From Luteitalea pratensis (GTDB lineage: Bacteria; Acidobacteriota; Vicinamibacteria; Vicinamibacterales; Vicinamibacteraceae): a stretch of DNA of 64,000 nt. Below are positions 41,287 to 51,465 of the stretch, in pieces. The stretch spans positions 4,561,001 through 4,625,000 of the forward strand of contig NZ_CP015136.1 in assembly GCF_001618865.1 (NCBI RefSeq). Reading direction: 5' to 3'. A model generated the notes under the pieces. The model was not told where the DNA came from. It worked only from the letters and a program-made list of their open reading frames with translations, and did not search any database. The position numbers and the translations under genes are program-made. Numbering within the stretch: position 1 is the first letter of the stretch; the number at the start of each line of letters is the position of its first letter.

Positions 41287-43758
41287 TCAGAGCATCGACA
41301 GCGGATCCACGTCGACGGTGACGCGCTTCTGCAGCGACGGCATGCCGGTGATCGCCTGCCGCGTCACCTGCCGCATCGCGGCCCGGTCACGTCCCTTCAG
41401 GAACAACTGCACGCGTGACTCACCTCGCAGCCGGCCCAGCGGCGCCGGGGCGGGACCGAGCACGCCGAAGCGCTCGGCGCCAAGCGCGCGCAGCTTCTCC
41501 GCAAGCAGGCCCGCGTCCTTCAAGGCGGTTGCCAGTGACTCGTGCCGCACGACGATGTTGATCATCGACAGCCACGGCGGGTACCGCATGCGCTCGCGGA
41601 ACTCCAGTTCGTGCCCCACGAAATCGTCGTACGCCTGCCGCGCCGCCATCACGATCGCATAGTGCTTCGGATGCAGCGTCTGCACGAGGGCTTCGCCGCG
41701 CGCGTCGCCACGGCCGGCGCGCCCGGCCACCTGCGTGAGGAGCTGGAACGTGCGTTCCGCCGCGCGGAAGTCCGCCACGCCGAGGCCGATGTCGGCCGAG
41801 ACCACGCCGACCAGTGTCACCTGCGGGAAATCGTGGCCCTTCGCGATCATCTGCGTACCGACGAGGACATCGACCTCGCGGGCAGCAAACCTTGCCAGCA
41901 CCGTACCGATGGCGCCGCGACGCTGCATCGTGTCGCGATCGACACGCGCGATCCGCGCCTGCGGGCACGCGGCCAGCACCTCCTGCTCCACCCGTTCGGT
42001 GCCGACGCCCGTGTACTCGAGGAACTCGCCCTGGCACGACGGACACGTCGACGGCAGTGGCGCCGCATGGCCGCAGTAGTGACATCGGACCTGCGCCGCT
42101 CGTCGATGCACGGTCAGGGTGACCGCGCAGTTGGGGCACTCGGTGGTTTTGCCACACCCGCGACACAGCAGCGACGGCGCGTATCCACGACGGTTCAGCA
42201 GCACCATCGCCTGCTCGCGGCGCGAGAAGCACGCCTGCAACGCCTCTCGCAGGGGCTGGCTCAGCACGACCTCGGGCCCTTCGCTCGCCAGCACATCGCG
42301 CATGTCGATGATGCGGACGTCGGCCAGCGGTCGATCGTTGACGCGTTGTCGCATCCTCACGAGCCGATAGCGACCCTCGGACGCATGGCGCCACGTCTCG
42401 AGTGAGGGCGTCGCCGACCCGAGCACGGCCAGCGCACCCGCATCGCGGGCCCGCACCAGCGCCGCGTCGCGGCCGTGGTAGCGCGGACTCTCGTCCTGCT
42501 TGTAGGCGGTGTCGTGCTCTTCGTCCACGATCACCAGCCCGAGCCTGGGCAGGGGCGCGAACACCGCCGATCGCGTGCCGATGACGATGTCCACTTCGCC
42601 GCGGCGGATCCGGTGCCACTGGTCGTAGCGCTCGCCGTCGGACAGGCCGCTGTGCTGGATGGCCAGGCGCTCGCCGAACGCACGTCGGAACAACGAGGCC
42701 ACAGCGGAGGTCAGTGCGATCTCCGGTACCAGCAGCAGGACGCCGCGTTCGGCCTCGAGCGCGGCGCGCGCCAGGCGCAGGTAGACCTGCGTCTTGCCGC
42801 TCCCGGTGACGCCATGGAGCAGCGCCGGTTGAAAGCCCTGACCGATCAGCGGCTGCAGTGCCGCCAGCGCATCGGTCTGTTCCGGGGTCATCGGCAGGAA
42901 CAGCGGCGCCGCCAGCGCTTCCGACGTGCCTGCCGATCCGCTCGCGAAGGGATCGCGCGCGACCGCGCGCCACTCGACGATCGCCAGTCCGAGCGCCACC
43001 AACCGGCGCACGACCTCGCTGCCAATCCCCTGCTCGCGGAGCACGCCCGCGTCGATGCCCTCCGGCGTGCCGACCAGCACGCCCACCGCGGCCGCCTGCT
43101 TGGCTCCGAGTCGCGTCGTCGCTGGCTCGAATGCCGCCGGCGTCGGCCGGATCCACCGCTGCTTGCGCGACGCGTCGGCCTGCCCGGTGACCACCGGCTG
43201 CAGCCGCACTGCACCGATCTTGAGCAACCGGCGCACCGCCCGCGAGATGATCTCGGGCGTCGCCTCGAGGTCGCGGACACGCGCGGCGACGACGCGGGCG
43301 ACCTGCCGGCGCAGCACCGGGCCCTTGGCGCGCAGCAGCGCGAGGATGGCCTCGTCGACAGGCTGATCCAGCGGGAGTTCACGCGGGACCTGTTGCGCGG
43401 CATCCGCGGCGTCCTCGGCCAGGGCCAGCGTCATGTCGCTGCGCAACCAGCCCTTGGGCGGCATCGCCGCCGACATCACCTCGCCAGGTCCGGCGAGGTA
43501 GTAGTCGCCTACCCACAACGCGAGGTCCACCACCTCCTCGGGCAGGAACGTCACGTCGTCGAGCACTTCGAGGATGTCGCGCAGCCGCGCCGGCGTGTCG
43601 TCGAGCGGCGCGTTGTCGTGCGTGACCAGGCCCGTGAGCTTGCGGGGGCCGACCTGCACCACGACGCGCGTGCCGCGCGGCGCCTGCAGGCCGTCGGGGA
43701 GCCGATAGGTCAGCAGGCCGAGCCCTGGCACGGGCACGGCCACGCGGACCAGACGCAT
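41287..43758 (-). CDS. priA: Primosomal protein N' (PriA helicase)
   Basis: 823 residues. The N-terminal DNA-binding part precedes the SF2 helicase core: Walker A GVTGSGKTQVY, DEEH box VIVDEEHDTAYKQ, and LLNRRGYAPSLLCRGCGKT. Eight Cys form the zinc module: CRGCGKTTECPNC and CHYCGHAAPLPSTCPSC. GTQMIAKGHDFPQV and GRAGRG are the later helicase motifs. PriA restarts stalled replication forks. It overlaps the udg stop by one base and is last in the long minus-strand run. Confidence 0.97.
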   Translation of the reverse strand: MRLVRVAVPVPGLGLLTYRLPDGLQAPRGTRVVVQVGPRKLTGLVTHDNAPLDDTPARLRDILEVLDDVTFLPEEVVDLALWVGDYYLAGPGEVMSAAMPPKGWLRSDMTLALAEDAADAAQQVPRELPLDQPVDEAILALLRAKGPVLRRQVARVVAARVRDLEATPEIISRAVRRLLKIGAVRLQPVVTGQADASRKQRWIRPTPAAFEPATTRLGAKQAAAVGVLVGTPEGIDAGVLREQGIGSEVVRRLVALGLAIVEWRAVARDPFASGSAGTSEALAAPLFLPMTPEQTDALAALQPLIGQGFQPALLHGVTGSGKTQVYLRLARAALEAERGVLLLVPEIALTSAVASLFRRAFGERLAIQHSGLSDGERYDQWHRIRRGEVDIVIGTRSAVFAPLPRLGLVIVDEEHDTAYKQDESPRYHGRDAALVRARDAGALAVLGSATPSLETWRHASEGRYRLVRMRQRVNDRPLADVRIIDMRDVLASEGPEVVLSQPLREALQACFSRREQAMVLLNRRGYAPSLLCRGCGKTTECPNCAVTLTVHRRAAQVRCHYCGHAAPLPSTCPSCQGEFLEYTGVGTERVEQEVLAACPQARIARVDRDTMQRRGAIGTVLARFAAREVDVLVGTQMIAKGHDFPQVTLVGVVSADIGLGVADFRAAERTFQLLTQVAGRAGRGDARGEALVQTLHPKHYAIVMAARQAYDDFVGHELEFRERMRYPPWLSMINIVVRHESLATALKDAGLLAEKLRALGAERFGVLGPAPAPLGRLRGESRVQLFLKGRDRAAMRQVTRQAITGMPSLQKRVTVDVDPLSML

Positions 43759-45503
43759 CAGCGCGCCTCGCCTCGCAGGAGAGACCGGACCAGCTTCATG
43801 TCTTCCCAGGTCTCCCGCTTCTTGTCGGGACTGCGCAGGAGATACGCCGGGTGGAATGTCGGCACGAGCTGCGCGCCGCGGAACGGATGGATCTGGCCCC
43901 GTAGCCTGGTGATCGGCGTGTCGGTCCGCAGGAGCGACTGAGCCGCGAACTTCCCCAGCGCGACGATCACCTTCGGCTGGACGAGGTCAATCTGCTGGAA
44001 CAGGAACGGCTCGCAGGTGTTCACTTCGTCGGGTTCGGGATTCCGGTTACCCGGCGGCCGGCACTTGATGACGTTCGCGATGTACACGTCGTCGCGATGC
44101 AGCCCGATGGCCTCGATGATCTTCGTCAGCAGTTGTCCGGCGCGGCCAACGAATGGCACGCCCTGCTCGTCCTCGTCCGCACCCGGTGCCTCGCCGACGA
44201 ACATCAGGTCCGCCGTCGGATTGCCGACGCCGAAGACGACCTGCTTTCGACCGAGCCTGCAAAGCTTGCAGCGCATGCACTGTGGCCCGATGTGCGTCTG
44301 GAGGGCATCGAGCGCGGCCAGTGATGACTCCGTTGGTAGGGACCGCTCTGTTGGTAGGGACCGCTCTCCGAGCGGTCCATCTCCCACAGACGGATCGACA
44401 GGATGACCCTCGCGGGCACGGACGCCATCGCCCACGCGGCGATGGACGCCTCGGAGAGGCGTCCCTACCTGATCGACTTCGGCGTGCGGTCCATCTCCCA
44501 CAGAGTCCGTTGGTAGGGACCGCTCCGTTGGTAGGGACCGCTCTCCGAGCGGTCCATCTCCCACAGACGGATCGACAGGACGACCCTCGCGGGCACGGAC
44601 GCCATCGCCCACGCGGCGATGGACGCCTCGGAGAGGCGTCCCTACCTGATCGACTTCGGCGTGCGGTCCATCTCCCACAGAGTCCGTTGGTAGGGACCGC
44701 TCCGTTGGTAGGGACCGCTCTCCGAGCGGTCCATCTCCCACAGACGGATCGACAGGATGACCCTCGCGGGCACGGACGCCATCGCCCACGCGGCGATGGA
44801 CGCCTCGGAGAGGCGTCCCTACCTGATCGACTTCGGCGTGCGGTCCATCTCCCACAGAGTCCGTTGGTAGGGACCGCTCCGTTGGTAGGGACCGCTCTCC
44901 GAGCGGTCCATCTCCCACAGACGGATCGACAGGACGACCCACGCGGGCATGGACGCCATCGCCCACGCGGCGATGGACGCCTCGGAGAGGCGTCCCTACC
45001 TGATCGACTTCGGCGTGCGGTCCATCTCCCACAGAGTCCGTTGGTAGGGACCGCTCCGTTGGTAGGGACCGCTCTCCGAGCGGTCCATCTCCCACAGACG
45101 GATCGACAGGATGACCCTCGCGGGCACGGACGCCATCGCCCACGCGGCGATGGACGCCTCGGAGAGGCGTCCCTACCTGATCGACTTCGGCGTGCGGTCC
45201 ATCTCCCACAGAGTCCGTTGGTAGGGACCGCTCCGTTGGTAGGGACCGCTCTCCGAGCGGTCCATCTCCCACAGACGGATCGACAGGATGACCCTCGCGG
45301 GCACGGACGCCATCGCCCACGCGGTGATGGACGCCTCGGAGAGGCGTCCCTACCTGATCGACTTCGGCGTGCGGCGTTCGGTCTTCCGCGTTCGACGAGT
45401 TCGCGGTCCACGACTCGTCGCGACTGAACCCCGGCACACCGAGCTCGGAATAGAACTCCAGATGGGCACGCAGCTGCGCGCGCGGATCGGTGCGGTCAGT
45501 CAT
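43758..45503 (-). CDS. Family-4 uracil-DNA glycosylase with 348-residue repeat insertion
   Basis: 581 residues. Residues 1-43 ([20 protein letters not shown]) and the catalytic domain (about 392-581) are those of a normal family-4 enzyme: [11 protein letters not shown] for the Fe-S site, [20 protein letters not shown] for the catalytic loop, [13 protein letters not shown], and [16 protein letters not shown] near the end. Family-4 enzymes are usually about 200-230 residues long. The extra length is six in-frame copies of a 59-residue unit (residues about 44-391), built from intergenic-type hairpin DNA. The ATG overlaps the coaBC stop (ATGA). The enzyme removes uracil from DNA. Whether the insertion affects activity is unknown. 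Confidence 0.9.
   Translation of the reverse strand: MTDRTDPRAQLRAHLEFYSELGVPGFSRDESWTANSSNAEDRTPHAEVDQVGTPLRGVHHRVGDGVRAREGHPVDPSVGDGPLGERSLPTERSLPTDSVGDGPHAEVDQVGTPLRGVHRRVGDGVRAREGHPVDPSVGDGPLGERSLPTERSLPTDSVGDGPHAEVDQVGTPLRGVHRRVGDGVHARVGRPVDPSVGDGPLGERSLPTERSLPTDSVGDGPHAEVDQVGTPLRGVHRRVGDGVRAREGHPVDPSVGDGPLGERSLPTERSLPTDSVGDGPHAEVDQVGTPLRGVHRRVGDGVRAREGRPVDPSVGDGPLGERSLPTERSLPTDSVGDGPHAEVDQVGTPLRGVHRRVGDGVRAREGHPVDPSVGDGPLGERSLPTERSLPTESSLAALDALQTHIGPQCMRCKLCRLGRKQVVFGVGNPTADLMFVGEAPGADEDEQGVPFVGRAGQLLTKIIEAIGLHRDDVYIANVIKCRPPGNRNPEPDEVNTCEPFLFQQIDLVQPKVIVALGKFAAQSLLRTDTPITRLRGQIHPFRGAQLVPTFHPAYLLRSPDKKRETWEDMKLVRSLLRGEAR
44330..45373. repeat. Six 177-bp tandem repeats of REP-like hairpins inside udg
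   Basis: Units begin at 44330, 44507, 44684, 44861, 45038 and 45215; the last is slightly short. The period is 177 bp, exactly 59 codons. Each unit holds a truncated and a full GGTAGGGACCGCT-type palindrome with a CTCCG loop, an inverted GGACGCCT-CGGAG-AGGCGTCC palindrome with a CCTACC foot, and a third hairpin CCATCGCC-CACGC-GGCGATGG. Copies differ by only a few bases, so the array is young or kept uniform. Confidence 0.97.
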
Positions 45504-46801
45504 TGGGCGTTGGCTGGGTTCGGAGAGTTCACTCGATCGGCCGGGCTGCCGCCTGCGCCTGCAGGCTTCGGCGTGTCAGGCGAAGAGCCGCCCATACCGT
45601 CGGCTGTGGCTGCGAGTCGCTCGGCGATGTACGCAGCGATGCGTGCCGCCAATGCCGCCTTGGCTTCGAGGGGAAACGACTGCACGCCCTCGGCGGTCAC
45701 GAAGCTCGCGATGTTGGTCTCGACCTCGAAGCCGGCACCGGGTTGGCCGACGTCGTTGGCGACGATCAGGTCCACCCGCTTGGCCTCACGCTTCCGCGAG
45801 GCATAGCCCAGCACGTCGGTCGTCTCGGCGGCGAACCCGACGAGCACGGGAGACGGACGGTCCGCACGCCACCGGCCGAGATCGGCCAGGATGTCCACGG
45901 TGCGTTCGAGTGTCACGGTGAGGCCGCCGTCCTGCTTCTTGACCTTGTCGCTGGCCGCGCCGCCGGCCGGGGTATAGTCGGCGACGGCGGCAGACATCAC
46001 GATGGCGTCGACGGCCTCACGTTCGGCCGTGACAGCGGCGTGCATTTCGCGGGCGGACCGCACCCGGACGGTCTTCACACCGGCAGGCGGAGCAATCGAG
46101 GTCGGTCCGAGGACGAGCGTGACCTCCGCCCCCTGTCGGGCCGCTTCGACGGCCACGGCCACACCCATACGACCACTCGAGCGGTTTCCCAAGTACCTGA
46201 CGGGATCGAGGTCCTCGTACGTGGGGCCCGCCGTCACGAGGACGCGGCGTCCGCGCAGGGCCCCCGGTGGCTCGATGATGCGCAGGGCCTCGGCCGCGAT
46301 CACATCCGGCTCGGCGAGCCGGCCCTTCCCTACCCAGCCGCACGCCAGGTAGCCCTCACCGGGCTCGACAAACCGCACCCCGCGCGTCCGCAGCAGCGCC
46401 ATGTTGGCCTGCGTCGCGGGGTGGTCGTACATGTGGGTGTTCATCGCCGGCGCGACGAGGACGGGCGCACGCGTCGCCAGCGCCAGCGAGGTCAGGAAGT
46501 CGCCGGCCAGCCCGTGTGCCATTTTGGCGATGGTGTTGGCCGTCGCAGGGGCGACCAGCAGCAGCGCGGCTTCGGAGGCGAGGGCGATGTGCTCGATGTC
46601 GGCGTTGGCGCCCGGCGTCCACTGGCTGGTGATCACCCGCCGCTGGGTGATCGCTTCGAACGTCAGGGGCGCGACAAAGCGCGTCGCGGCACGGGTCATC
46701 ACGACGGCGACCTGGTGTCCGGCCTTCTGCAGCTGGCGCACCACTTCGACCGCCTTGTAGGCGCTGATGCCGCCGCTGACGCCGACCGCCACGAGGGCCA
46801 T
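45500..46801 (-). CDS. coaBC: Bifunctional CoaBC (phosphopantothenoylcysteine decarboxylase/synthetase)
   Basis: 433 residues. The CoaC half binds FMN ([18 protein letters not shown]) and has the PAMNTHMY motif. The CoaB half begins near [20 protein letters not shown] with NRSSGRMG and ends in a segment [20 protein letters not shown] with VDLIVANDV. Both activities appear intact. It makes 4'-phosphopantetheine, the precursor of coenzyme A. It lies 21 bp after rpoZ. The tail is Gly/Pro-rich. Confidence 0.95.
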   Translation of the reverse strand: MALVAVGVSGGISAYKAVEVVRQLQKAGHQVAVVMTRAATRFVAPLTFEAITQRRVITSQWTPGANADIEHIALASEAALLLVAPATANTIAKMAHGLAGDFLTSLALATRAPVLVAPAMNTHMYDHPATQANMALLRTRGVRFVEPGEGYLACGWVGKGRLAEPDVIAAEALRIIEPPGALRGRRVLVTAGPTYEDLDPVRYLGNRSSGRMGVAVAVEAARQGAEVTLVLGPTSIAPPAGVKTVRVRSAREMHAAVTAEREAVDAIVMSAAVADYTPAGGAASDKVKKQDGGLTVTLERTVDILADLGRWRADRPSPVLVGFAAETTDVLGYASRKREAKRVDLIVANDVGQPGAGFEVETNIASFVTAEGVQSFPLEAKAALAARIAAYIAERLAATADGMGGSSPDTPKPAGAGGSPADRVNSPNPANAQ

Positions 46802-46822
46802 GCCGCTGTCCGCCGGGTCGCC

Positions 46823-47032
46823 CTAGGCGAACGGACGCGCCTGCGGGTCGATTGCGGGCTCGTCGTCGTACACGGGCTGTACGTAGCCCTCGATGACCTC
46901 GCGCTGGGCGGTGCGCGCCGGCTTCCCGCTCGGATCGACCTTCGGCACGCACCCTTGCAGCAACTGCTTGGCACGGGCGGAGGCCACGACGACGAACTCG
47001 AAAGCGTTGGGGAGGGTGCTGCGATCAACCAT
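46823..47032 (-). CDS. rpoZ: RNA polymerase omega subunit
   Basis: 69 residues. RSTLPNAFEFVVVASARAKQ is the omega core; the usual KR pattern is seen as ARAKQLLQGC. The C-terminus is acidic (VYDDEPAIDP). It is shorter than the E. coli protein but of normal size for this phylum. Position between gmk and coaBC is the conserved bacterial order and secures the call. Confidence 0.9.
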   Translation of the reverse strand: MVDRSTLPNAFEFVVVASARAKQLLQGCVPKVDPSGKPARTAQREVIEGYVQPVYDDEPAIDPQARPFA

Positions 47033-47078
47033 GAGGGCGGTTCCTGTGTTCGGGCAGTCATCCGGGCCCGGCCGGGTG

Positions 47079-47723
47079 TCAGACGACCGGCTGGACGCCG
47101 AACGTCTTGAGAATCACGTCAGCCTTGCGTCGCATGCGCCCGCGGCGCACCCGCTCGGCCAGGATGATGCTGCGCATGGCGGTGACGCACGCATCCAGGT
47201 CGTCGTTGACGACCACGTAGTCGTAGTCCTCGTAGGCCGCCACCTCCACACGCGCCGTATCCAGCCGGCGGCGGATGGCATCGCCGGAGTCCTTGCCGCG
47301 CCCACGGAGACGTTGCTCGAGGACCTCGAACGCTGGCGGCAGCACGAACACGGTGACGAGCGGGATACCCGCCGCGCGGACCTGCCCGGCTCCCTGGACG
47401 TCGATCACGAGGACGACGTCCTTGCCCGAGGCCATGAGGCCCTCGGCATCGGCTCGGCTGGTCCCGTAGAGGTTACCGAAGACGTCGGCATACTCGAGGA
47501 ACTCCCTCCGGGCCACCATGGCCTCGAAGGTCGCGCGGGACACGAAATTATAGTCTACCCCGTCGCGCTCGCCGGCCCGGGCCGGCCGGGACGTGTAACT
47601 GCGCGACATCGTCAGGTCGGGCACGACCTGCACCAGGCGTTCGACCACCGTCGTCTTGCCGGTCCCCGAGGGGGCCGACACGACGAACAGCTGGCCTCCG
47701 CCGGGTGCGCCGTCACTCGACAT
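47079..47723 (-). CDS. gmk: Guanylate kinase
   Basis: 214 residues. The P-loop is SAPSGTGKTTV, followed by SRSYTSRPARAGERDGVDYN for GMP binding and FLEYADVFGNLYGTS. It phosphorylates GMP to GDP. The start overlaps the yicC stop by 11 bp. It belongs to the yicC-gmk-rpoZ-coaBC run found in many bacteria. Confidence 0.96.
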   Translation of the reverse strand: MSSDGAPGGGQLFVVSAPSGTGKTTVVERLVQVVPDLTMSRSYTSRPARAGERDGVDYNFVSRATFEAMVARREFLEYADVFGNLYGTSRADAEGLMASGKDVVLVIDVQGAGQVRAAGIPLVTVFVLPPAFEVLEQRLRGRGKDSGDAIRRRLDTARVEVAAYEDYDYVVVNDDLDACVTAMRSIILAERVRRGRMRRKADVILKTFGVQPVV

Positions 47724-48597
47724 TCTGGACTTGCTCCCTCATCTTCTCGAGCTCGGCCTTGGCGGTCACGACCAAGGCGGACGCGCGGGCGCCCTCGGCC
47801 TTGGAGCCTATTGTATTCACCTCGCGGTTCATCTCCTGCAGGAGAAAGTCGAGCTTGCGGCCCACCGGTTCGTCGCCAGCGACCAGGTCCATCCAATGCC
47901 CGAGGTGCGCCCGCAACCGCACCAGTTCCTCGCGAATTTCGGAGCGCGCGACGAACTTGACCACCTCCTGCGCGACCAGGGTCTCGTCGAGCTGCGGGTC
48001 GAGACGGATTTCCGCGACGCGCTGGAGCAAGCGCTGCTGAATCCCGGCCGCACCCTCGCGGCTGGCCTCCTCGAGGGCGTCCACCAGTGCGACGAACGCC
48101 TGTCGCCGCTCCTCGATCTCGGTGGCCAGGAATTGGCCTTCTTTCTGCCGCATCTCGTTGAGGGCCAGCAGTGCCTCGTCGAGCACCGCTCGTACCACCT
48201 CCTCGAGGCGGGCAGTATCGACGGGCTGACGCTCCTCCCGGACCTTGAGCACTTGCGGGATCCGCAACATGTCGCCGGGGAGCAGGGGCCCTTCTACCAG
48301 GCCCGACTCACGCGCCTTCGCGACCGCGTTCCCGACGGCCTGCACCAGCGCCTCGTCGATCTCGACCACCATCACGGGCTCGGTCCGCTCCTGCACGCTC
48401 ATCGCCAGTTCGACCCGGCCACGGGCCAGCCGTTGCTGGATGGCAGCGCGGAAGGCGGTTTCGAGCCCCTGGACCGACTGCGGCAGCCGGAACTGCACGT
48501 CGAGATGGCGATGGTTCACGCTGCGCAGCGTGACGTTGACGGCGAGGTCGTCACTCTCGCGGGTGGCGGCAGCAAAGCCGGTCATCGATACGATCAT
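47713..48597 (-). CDS. yicC: YicC/YloC-family endoribonuclease
   Basis: 294 residues. It starts with SMTGFAAATRE (family pattern SMTGF) and contains SVNHRHLDVQFRLP. The C-terminal domain (DUF1732) holds KFVARSEIREELVRLRAHLG, with GRKLDFLLQEMNREVNTIGS. YicC-type proteins cut small RNAs in E. coli. The ATG overlaps the ABC transporter stop by 4 bp. Confidence 0.95.
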   Translation of the reverse strand: MIVSMTGFAAATRESDDLAVNVTLRSVNHRHLDVQFRLPQSVQGLETAFRAAIQQRLARGRVELAMSVQERTEPVMVVEIDEALVQAVGNAVAKARESGLVEGPLLPGDMLRIPQVLKVREERQPVDTARLEEVVRAVLDEALLALNEMRQKEGQFLATEIEERRQAFVALVDALEEASREGAAGIQQRLLQRVAEIRLDPQLDETLVAQEVVKFVARSEIREELVRLRAHLGHWMDLVAGDEPVGRKLDFLLQEMNREVNTIGSKAEGARASALVVTAKAELEKMREQVQNVE

Positions 48598-50432
48598 CGG
48601 TCTTCCAGGGCCGGGGCCGGGCTGTCCTGGCCCGCCGTCGCACGTGAGGAGGTCCCCGCGCGTCCGCGCGCGGCGGAGGCCTCAGAGTCGGCGTCGGGGC
48701 CGTTGCCATCGCCGAACATCTGCAACGCGTAGAGCCGGCTGTACACCCCGCCTTGCCGCGCCAGGAGTTCGTCGTGCCGCCCGGTTTCGACGATGCGGCC
48801 GTGTTCGAGGACGATGATGCGATCGGCACTGCGCACCGTCGAGAGCCGGTGGGCGATCACGAACGACGTGCGGTTCCGCATCAGCGCCTGCAGCGCGTCC
48901 TGCACCAACCGCTCCGACTCGGCGTCGAGCGAGGACGTCGCTTCGTCGAGGACGAGGACGGGCGGGTCCTTCAGGAGGGCACGCGCGATCGCCAGCCGCT
49001 GTCTTTGCCCGCCGCTGAGCCGGCCACCGCGCTCGCCGATGCGCGTCTCGTAGCGATCGGGCAGCATCGCGATGAACTCGTGCGCGTGCGCCGCCCGTGC
49101 GGCGGCCTCGATTTCGCCCTGCGAGGCGGCCGGGCGTCCGTACGCGATGTTGTGCGCGATCGTGTCGTCAAACAGCACGGTCTCCTGCGTGACCAGGCCG
49201 ATGTGCGCCCGCAGGGACGCGAGCGTCGCATCGCGGGTGTCCTGGTCGTCGATCAGAATCGCCCCGCCCGTCACGTCGTAGAAGCGCGGCAGCAGGTTGA
49301 CCAGCGTGGTCTTGCCCGCGCCGCTCAAACCGACGATGGCGACGATCTCGCCGGCGTTGACGCGGAAGGACACGCCGTCGAGCACCTTGCGCCGTTCACG
49401 ATCGGCGTAGGCGAAGCTGACGTCGCGGAACTCGACGCTGCGGCGTGGCCGCGGCATCGGCAGCGCGCCCGGTCGGTCGGTGACCTCGGTGTGGATGTCC
49501 AGCAGTTCGAAGATGCGCTGCGCCGCCGCCATGGCCTGTTGCAGCGTCGCGTTGACGCGACTCAGGCGCTTGATCGGTTCGTACATGAGGAAGAGCGTCG
49601 TCACAAAGAGCATGAACTCGCCCATCGTGAGCCGGCCCTGGCCGATCTGCGAGGCGCCGTACCAGATCATCGCCGCCACGGCGATCCCGCCCAACCACTC
49701 CATCAGCGGCGGCAGGGCCGACACGGTACTCGTGACCTGCATGTTGGTACGGTAGACCCGATGGGATGCGTCCTCGAAGCGCGCCTGTTCACGTGCTTCG
49801 GCACCGAACGCCTTCACGATGCGGTGGCCGTTGAAGGCCTCCGCCGTGATGTGCGTGAGCACCTCGAGTTGTTCCTGCGAGCGCCGGCCACGACGGCGGA
49901 CGCGTTGCCCGAGGCGGACGAGCGGATAGATCAGGACGGGGGCGCCGGTCAGCGACACGAGCGCGAGGCGAGCGTCATGGTAGAAGAGCAACCCGATGTA
50001 GCCGACCAGCGTCACGCCCTCGCGAACCAGGTCGCCGATCGTCTGCGACACCACCTGTTGCACCTGGTTGACGTCGTTGTTGACGCGCGAGAGCAATTGT
50101 CCGGTCGACCGCCGCGAGAAGAACGTCGCCGATTGGCCCAGGACGTGCCCGAACATCTCGTTGCGGATGTCACGGACGACCCGTTGGCCGACGTCGGTCA
50201 TCAGGTAGGCCGACAGGTACGCGCCCAGCCCCTTCACCAGGTACACACCGACGATCGCCAGCGCGATGTTCGACAACTGGGACTGGCTGCCCAGCGCCTG
50301 GTCGAAGATGGGCTTGATGAGGTAGACGACGCCGGCCGACGCGGCAGCGTACGCCACCATCGCCGCGAAGGCGGCGATGAGGCGGGCGCGATAGGGCGCC
50401 GCGTACCGGAGCAGCCGGAGAAGGACAGTCAC
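48594..50432 (-). CDS. MsbA-like lipid ABC exporter
   Basis: 612 residues. Six membrane helices (residues 1 to about 330) are fused to an ATPase: Walker A GLSGAGKTTL, signature LSGGQRQRLAIARALL, Walker B VLVLDEATSSLD. The half-transporter layout matches MsbA/lipid flippases. It could flip lipid A or a lipid-linked glycan from the adjacent polysaccharide genes. It lies 19 bp after galE in the same direction. The C-terminal tail is Ala/Ser-rich. Confidence 0.9.
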   Translation of the reverse strand: MTVLLRLLRYAAPYRARLIAAFAAMVAYAAASAGVVYLIKPIFDQALGSQSQLSNIALAIVGVYLVKGLGAYLSAYLMTDVGQRVVRDIRNEMFGHVLGQSATFFSRRSTGQLLSRVNNDVNQVQQVVSQTIGDLVREGVTLVGYIGLLFYHDARLALVSLTGAPVLIYPLVRLGQRVRRRGRRSQEQLEVLTHITAEAFNGHRIVKAFGAEAREQARFEDASHRVYRTNMQVTSTVSALPPLMEWLGGIAVAAMIWYGASQIGQGRLTMGEFMLFVTTLFLMYEPIKRLSRVNATLQQAMAAAQRIFELLDIHTEVTDRPGALPMPRPRRSVEFRDVSFAYADRERRKVLDGVSFRVNAGEIVAIVGLSGAGKTTLVNLLPRFYDVTGGAILIDDQDTRDATLASLRAHIGLVTQETVLFDDTIAHNIAYGRPAASQGEIEAAARAAHAHEFIAMLPDRYETRIGERGGRLSGGQRQRLAIARALLKDPPVLVLDEATSSLDAESERLVQDALQALMRNRTSFVIAHRLSTVRSADRIIVLEHGRIVETGRHDELLARQGGVYSRLYALQMFGDGNGPDADSEASAARGRAGTSSRATAGQDSPAPALEDR

Positions 50433-50451
50433 TCGTACGGCTTATCGGACC

Positions 50452-51462
50452 TCAATCGCCGTATCCGTTGGGGTGGGCCTCGAACCAGCGCCACGCGGTC
50501 CCCACGATGGCATCGAGATCGGCATACCGGGGTGTCCAGCCGAGCGCGGAGCGGATGGCCCCGTTTGCGGCATACAGCGTCGACGGGTCGCCGGGCCGGC
50601 GGGGACCAACCGTGTAGGGCACCGCTCGCCCCGACACGCGACCGACGGCGTCGATGACTTCCTTCACGGAATGCGGCGTACCGGTGCCCACGTTGAAGCG
50701 GGCCGACGGGCCGCCTCCCTCGAGCGACTCGAGGGCGCGGACGTGTGCATCGGCCAGGTCCGTGACGTGGATGTAGTCACGCAGGCAGGTGCCGTCGGGC
50801 GTCGGGTAATCCTCACCGAACACCTTGAGCGTATCGGTGCCCGTGGCGGCAAAAATAGCCCGCGGGATGATGTGGATCTCCGGGTCGTGGTCCTCGCCGA
50901 GCAGGCCGTCCGGATCGGCGCCGGCGGCATTGAAGTAGCGCAGGGCGATGCTGCGCAGCCCGTAGGCCGTCTCGAAATGTGGCAGGGCCCGCTCGACGGC
51001 GAGCTTGGTCTCGCCATAGGCGTTGATCGGCTGCTGCGGGTGCGTCTCGTCGATCGGCACCCGCTGCGGCTCGCCATAGGTAGCACAGGTGGACGAGAAG
51101 ATCAGGCGGGTGACGCCGGCCCGGCTCAGGCCCTCGAACAGGCCGATCGAACCGGTGACGTTGTTGCGGTAATAGCCAGCTGGATCGGTGACCGACTCGG
51201 CCACCGAGAGCCATGCCGCAAAGTGCATCGACGCGTCCACGCCATGCTGACGGCACGTAGACTCGACCGTGGCGGAGTCGCCGATGGCGGCTTCGACCAC
51301 CGTCAGCTGTCCGGGCGCCGCGATGGTCGCGAGGGCCGCGCACGCTGCTCGGTGCCCCGCGGTGAAGTCGTCGAGGACCACCACCTCACGACCGCCGGCG
51401 AGGAGGGCCTTGGCGGTGTGACTGCCGATGTACCCGGCCCCGCCGGTGACGAGTACGGCCAT
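50452..51462 (-). CDS. galE: UDP-glucose 4-epimerase
   Basis: 336 residues. NAD-binding GGAGYIGSH at the N-terminus, STCATYG and INAYGETK (catalytic Tyr and Lys), and FNAAGADPDG typical of GalE. It interconverts UDP-glucose and UDP-galactose. It lies 3 bp after ugd, so the two are co-transcribed and feed the polysaccharide genes. Confidence 0.95.
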   Translation of the reverse strand: MAVLVTGGAGYIGSHTAKALLAGGREVVVLDDFTAGHRAACAALATIAAPGQLTVVEAAIGDSATVESTCRQHGVDASMHFAAWLSVAESVTDPAGYYRNNVTGSIGLFEGLSRAGVTRLIFSSTCATYGEPQRVPIDETHPQQPINAYGETKLAVERALPHFETAYGLRSIALRYFNAAGADPDGLLGEDHDPEIHIIPRAIFAATGTDTLKVFGEDYPTPDGTCLRDYIHVTDLADAHVRALESLEGGGPSARFNVGTGTPHSVKEVIDAVGRVSGRAVPYTVGPRRPGDPSTLYAANGAIRSALGWTPRYADLDAIVGTAWRWFEAHPNGYGD

Positions 51463-51465
51463 GAA

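Noticed and set aside
44330-45373. CRISPR-like regular repeats
   Set aside because: Units are continuous 177-bp tandem copies without unique spacers and no cas genes are near.
44153-45427. Long plus-strand frame of 424 codons over the 177-bp array
   Set aside because: It is open only because the repeat lacks stops in several frames. The minus-strand frame joins true glycosylase domains on both sides.
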